Shown here: positions 63,125 through 64,000 of the stretch, in pieces | Numbering within the stretch: the stretch's first letter is position 1 | Layout: every line of letters begins with the position of its first letter | Assembly (NCBI RefSeq): GCF_000350225.1 | Contig: NW_005178701.1 | Coordinates: 248,001-312,000, forward strand | Direction of reading: 5' to 3' | DNA length: 64,000 bases | From: Chondrus crispus | Taxonomy: Eukaryota; Rhodophyta; Florideophyceae; Gigartinales; Gigartinaceae | Notes under the pieces: model-generated | Database searches by the model: none | What the model was told of the DNA's origin: nothing | The model's input: the letters and a program-made list of their open reading frames with translations, nothing else | Made by a program: the position numbers and the translations under genes

Positions 63125-64000
63125 CACTGCACTGGGCGACCCAGCGCGGGGCAAGACGATCTCGCGGAGGACCTCCCCCGGGCGGCGATCAATCGCCTCA
63201 GACGCACGCGGAACCCCGCACGCGTCACCGCAAACCCCGCGCCGGAAGACCCGGTGCAGGAGGGGGCAGGGTCGCCACAGACACAGGCGGGACCCCGCGT
63301 GCGCCACCCCAAACCCCGCACCGGAATACCCGGCGCGGATGGGGGCCACTCCGCCGAGGGTCTCCTCCAGGCGGCCACCACCCGTTTATGGCGCACGCGG
63401 ATCCCCTGCGTGCCACCGCTCGAGCCGTACCAGATGGACCGGCGCGGAGGAAGCTGACCCGCCGACTGGACGACCTGACGCGGCGGTGGTCAAACGGCTT
63501 GGCGCCCCAGTGCATACCCCCTGCCGAGAGACGGAACCCAGCGCGTAAATACTGTATGGGGACGACTTCGCCGCGGCTTTAGGGGACTGTGGACCACGAG
63601 TTGCGCGAGCTGCATACCGCCCGGCACGTGTGGCCGCTAGACCACGGCGGGGGTTCAAGACGCCTCCGATCCTCGGGGAGTACCCAATCGGAGTTCGTTA
63701 ATGCGCTGAAAAGGCCACCCGTCGCGGGGCGGTAAAATCCGGCCTAAATTACCTACTGGACGGATGCCCTCAAGTGTCGCGGGGGTAGCTGCGGGACCCT
63801 TCCCGCGAACACTTGGTACACTCACCGCGCGGAGTCTCGCCGGCATGAGCCAGAGGGTAACCCGTCAGCCACGATGACGACCGGCGGGCAGTTGTGGGAA
63901 GTGGCGCTGTAGTGGCGCCCGAGCCCTCGCCTACCGGGGCGGCGGAGCCGCGGCTGGGGGTATCACGGGCAAGGATGCGCCGGAGCCTCCCGCCGGGCGG
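63125..64000. other. Region after the second Gypsy pol, with a two-unit tandem repeat
   Basis: GC-rich, with no recognised ORF on either strand. Two units of about 80 bp start near 63211 and 63291 (ACCCCGC, CAAACCCCGC, CCGGAAKACCCGG). In the first Gypsy this position precedes the antisense ORFs; their counterparts would begin beyond the window. Confidence 0.5.

Larger units (their letters stand above)
55762..64000 (+). mobile_element. Second chromodomain Gypsy, runs off the window
   Basis: Same family as the element at 40859-51854 but in plus orientation. It has a 595-bp 5' LTR, primer region, gag, protease and pol with a chromodomain, then 876 bp of non-pol sequence to the window end. Coding sequences hold several stops and frameshifts, so it is an older copy. 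It inserted into the DIRS-like RT. The 3' LTR is outside the window. Confidence 0.9.

Noticed and set aside
63225-63658. Minus-strand ORFs after the second Gypsy pol as antisense genes
   Set aside because: Under 100 codons, composition-driven, and not similar to the coiled-coil ORF in the first Gypsy.
1-64000. CRISPR arrays, bacterial operons, rRNA genes
   Set aside because: None seen. The repeats present are LTRs, inverted ends or irregular tandem units.

Overview
The window is eukaryotic nuclear DNA dominated by transposable elements, with a few host genes between them. Host genes have none or one short intron. Both introns I could place are about 110-120 nt, GT-AG, and one has a perfect TACTAAC branch site. 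A compact, intron-poor genome with abundant Gypsy, Copia, Harbinger and pogo elements and a carbohydrate-sulfotransferase-like gene would fit a multicellular red alga. That assignment is an inference; nothing here proves it.

Layout. 0.5-2.5 kb: decayed pogo-type DNA transposon. 3.0-5.8 kb: broken Harbinger transposase flanked by direct repeats, then a degraded unknown ORF. 6.3-7.3 kb: small secreted cysteine-rich protein gene and an opine-dehydrogenase-like relic. 7.3-10.5 kb: two-gene unit made of a DDE transposase and an accessory ORF. 10.76-16.9 kb: a 6.1-kb Harbinger-type element with inverted ends and TGA target duplication, carrying tandem copies of the 5' end of a class I aldolase gene. 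17.3-19 kb: frameshifted unknown gene and a 762-bp non-autonomous Harbinger element. 19.7-22.5 kb: intact 950-residue hAT-related protein with two BED fingers but no recognisable catalytic triad. 23.0-27.5 kb: host block with a beta-rich protein, the start of a sulfotransferase, a 743-base assembly gap, and mitochondrial EF-G2 (GFM2). 27.7-35.0 kb: complete Copia element with GTCAC target duplications. 35.4-36.0 kb: a mariner-type MITE. 37.1-38.4 kb: AMPK gamma/SNF4-like gene. 39.5-52.7 kb: pogo-like transposon whose transposase ORF is cut by an 11-kb chromodomain Gypsy element. 53.8-55.7 kb: decayed DIRS-like retroelement, itself cut by a second, older-looking Gypsy that runs off the window at 64 kb.

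Most unusual signal. Both complete LTR retrotransposons carry coding capacity on the strand opposite gag-pol, between pol and the downstream LTR. In Copia it is a 279-codon ORF with a possible cysteine-peptidase-like Cys/His arrangement. In Gypsy it is a long proline-rich ORF (interrupted by one TGA) plus a coiled-coil ORF with its own TATA-like box. The host genes (GFM2, SNF4-like, sulfotransferase-like) look functionally unrelated to each other.
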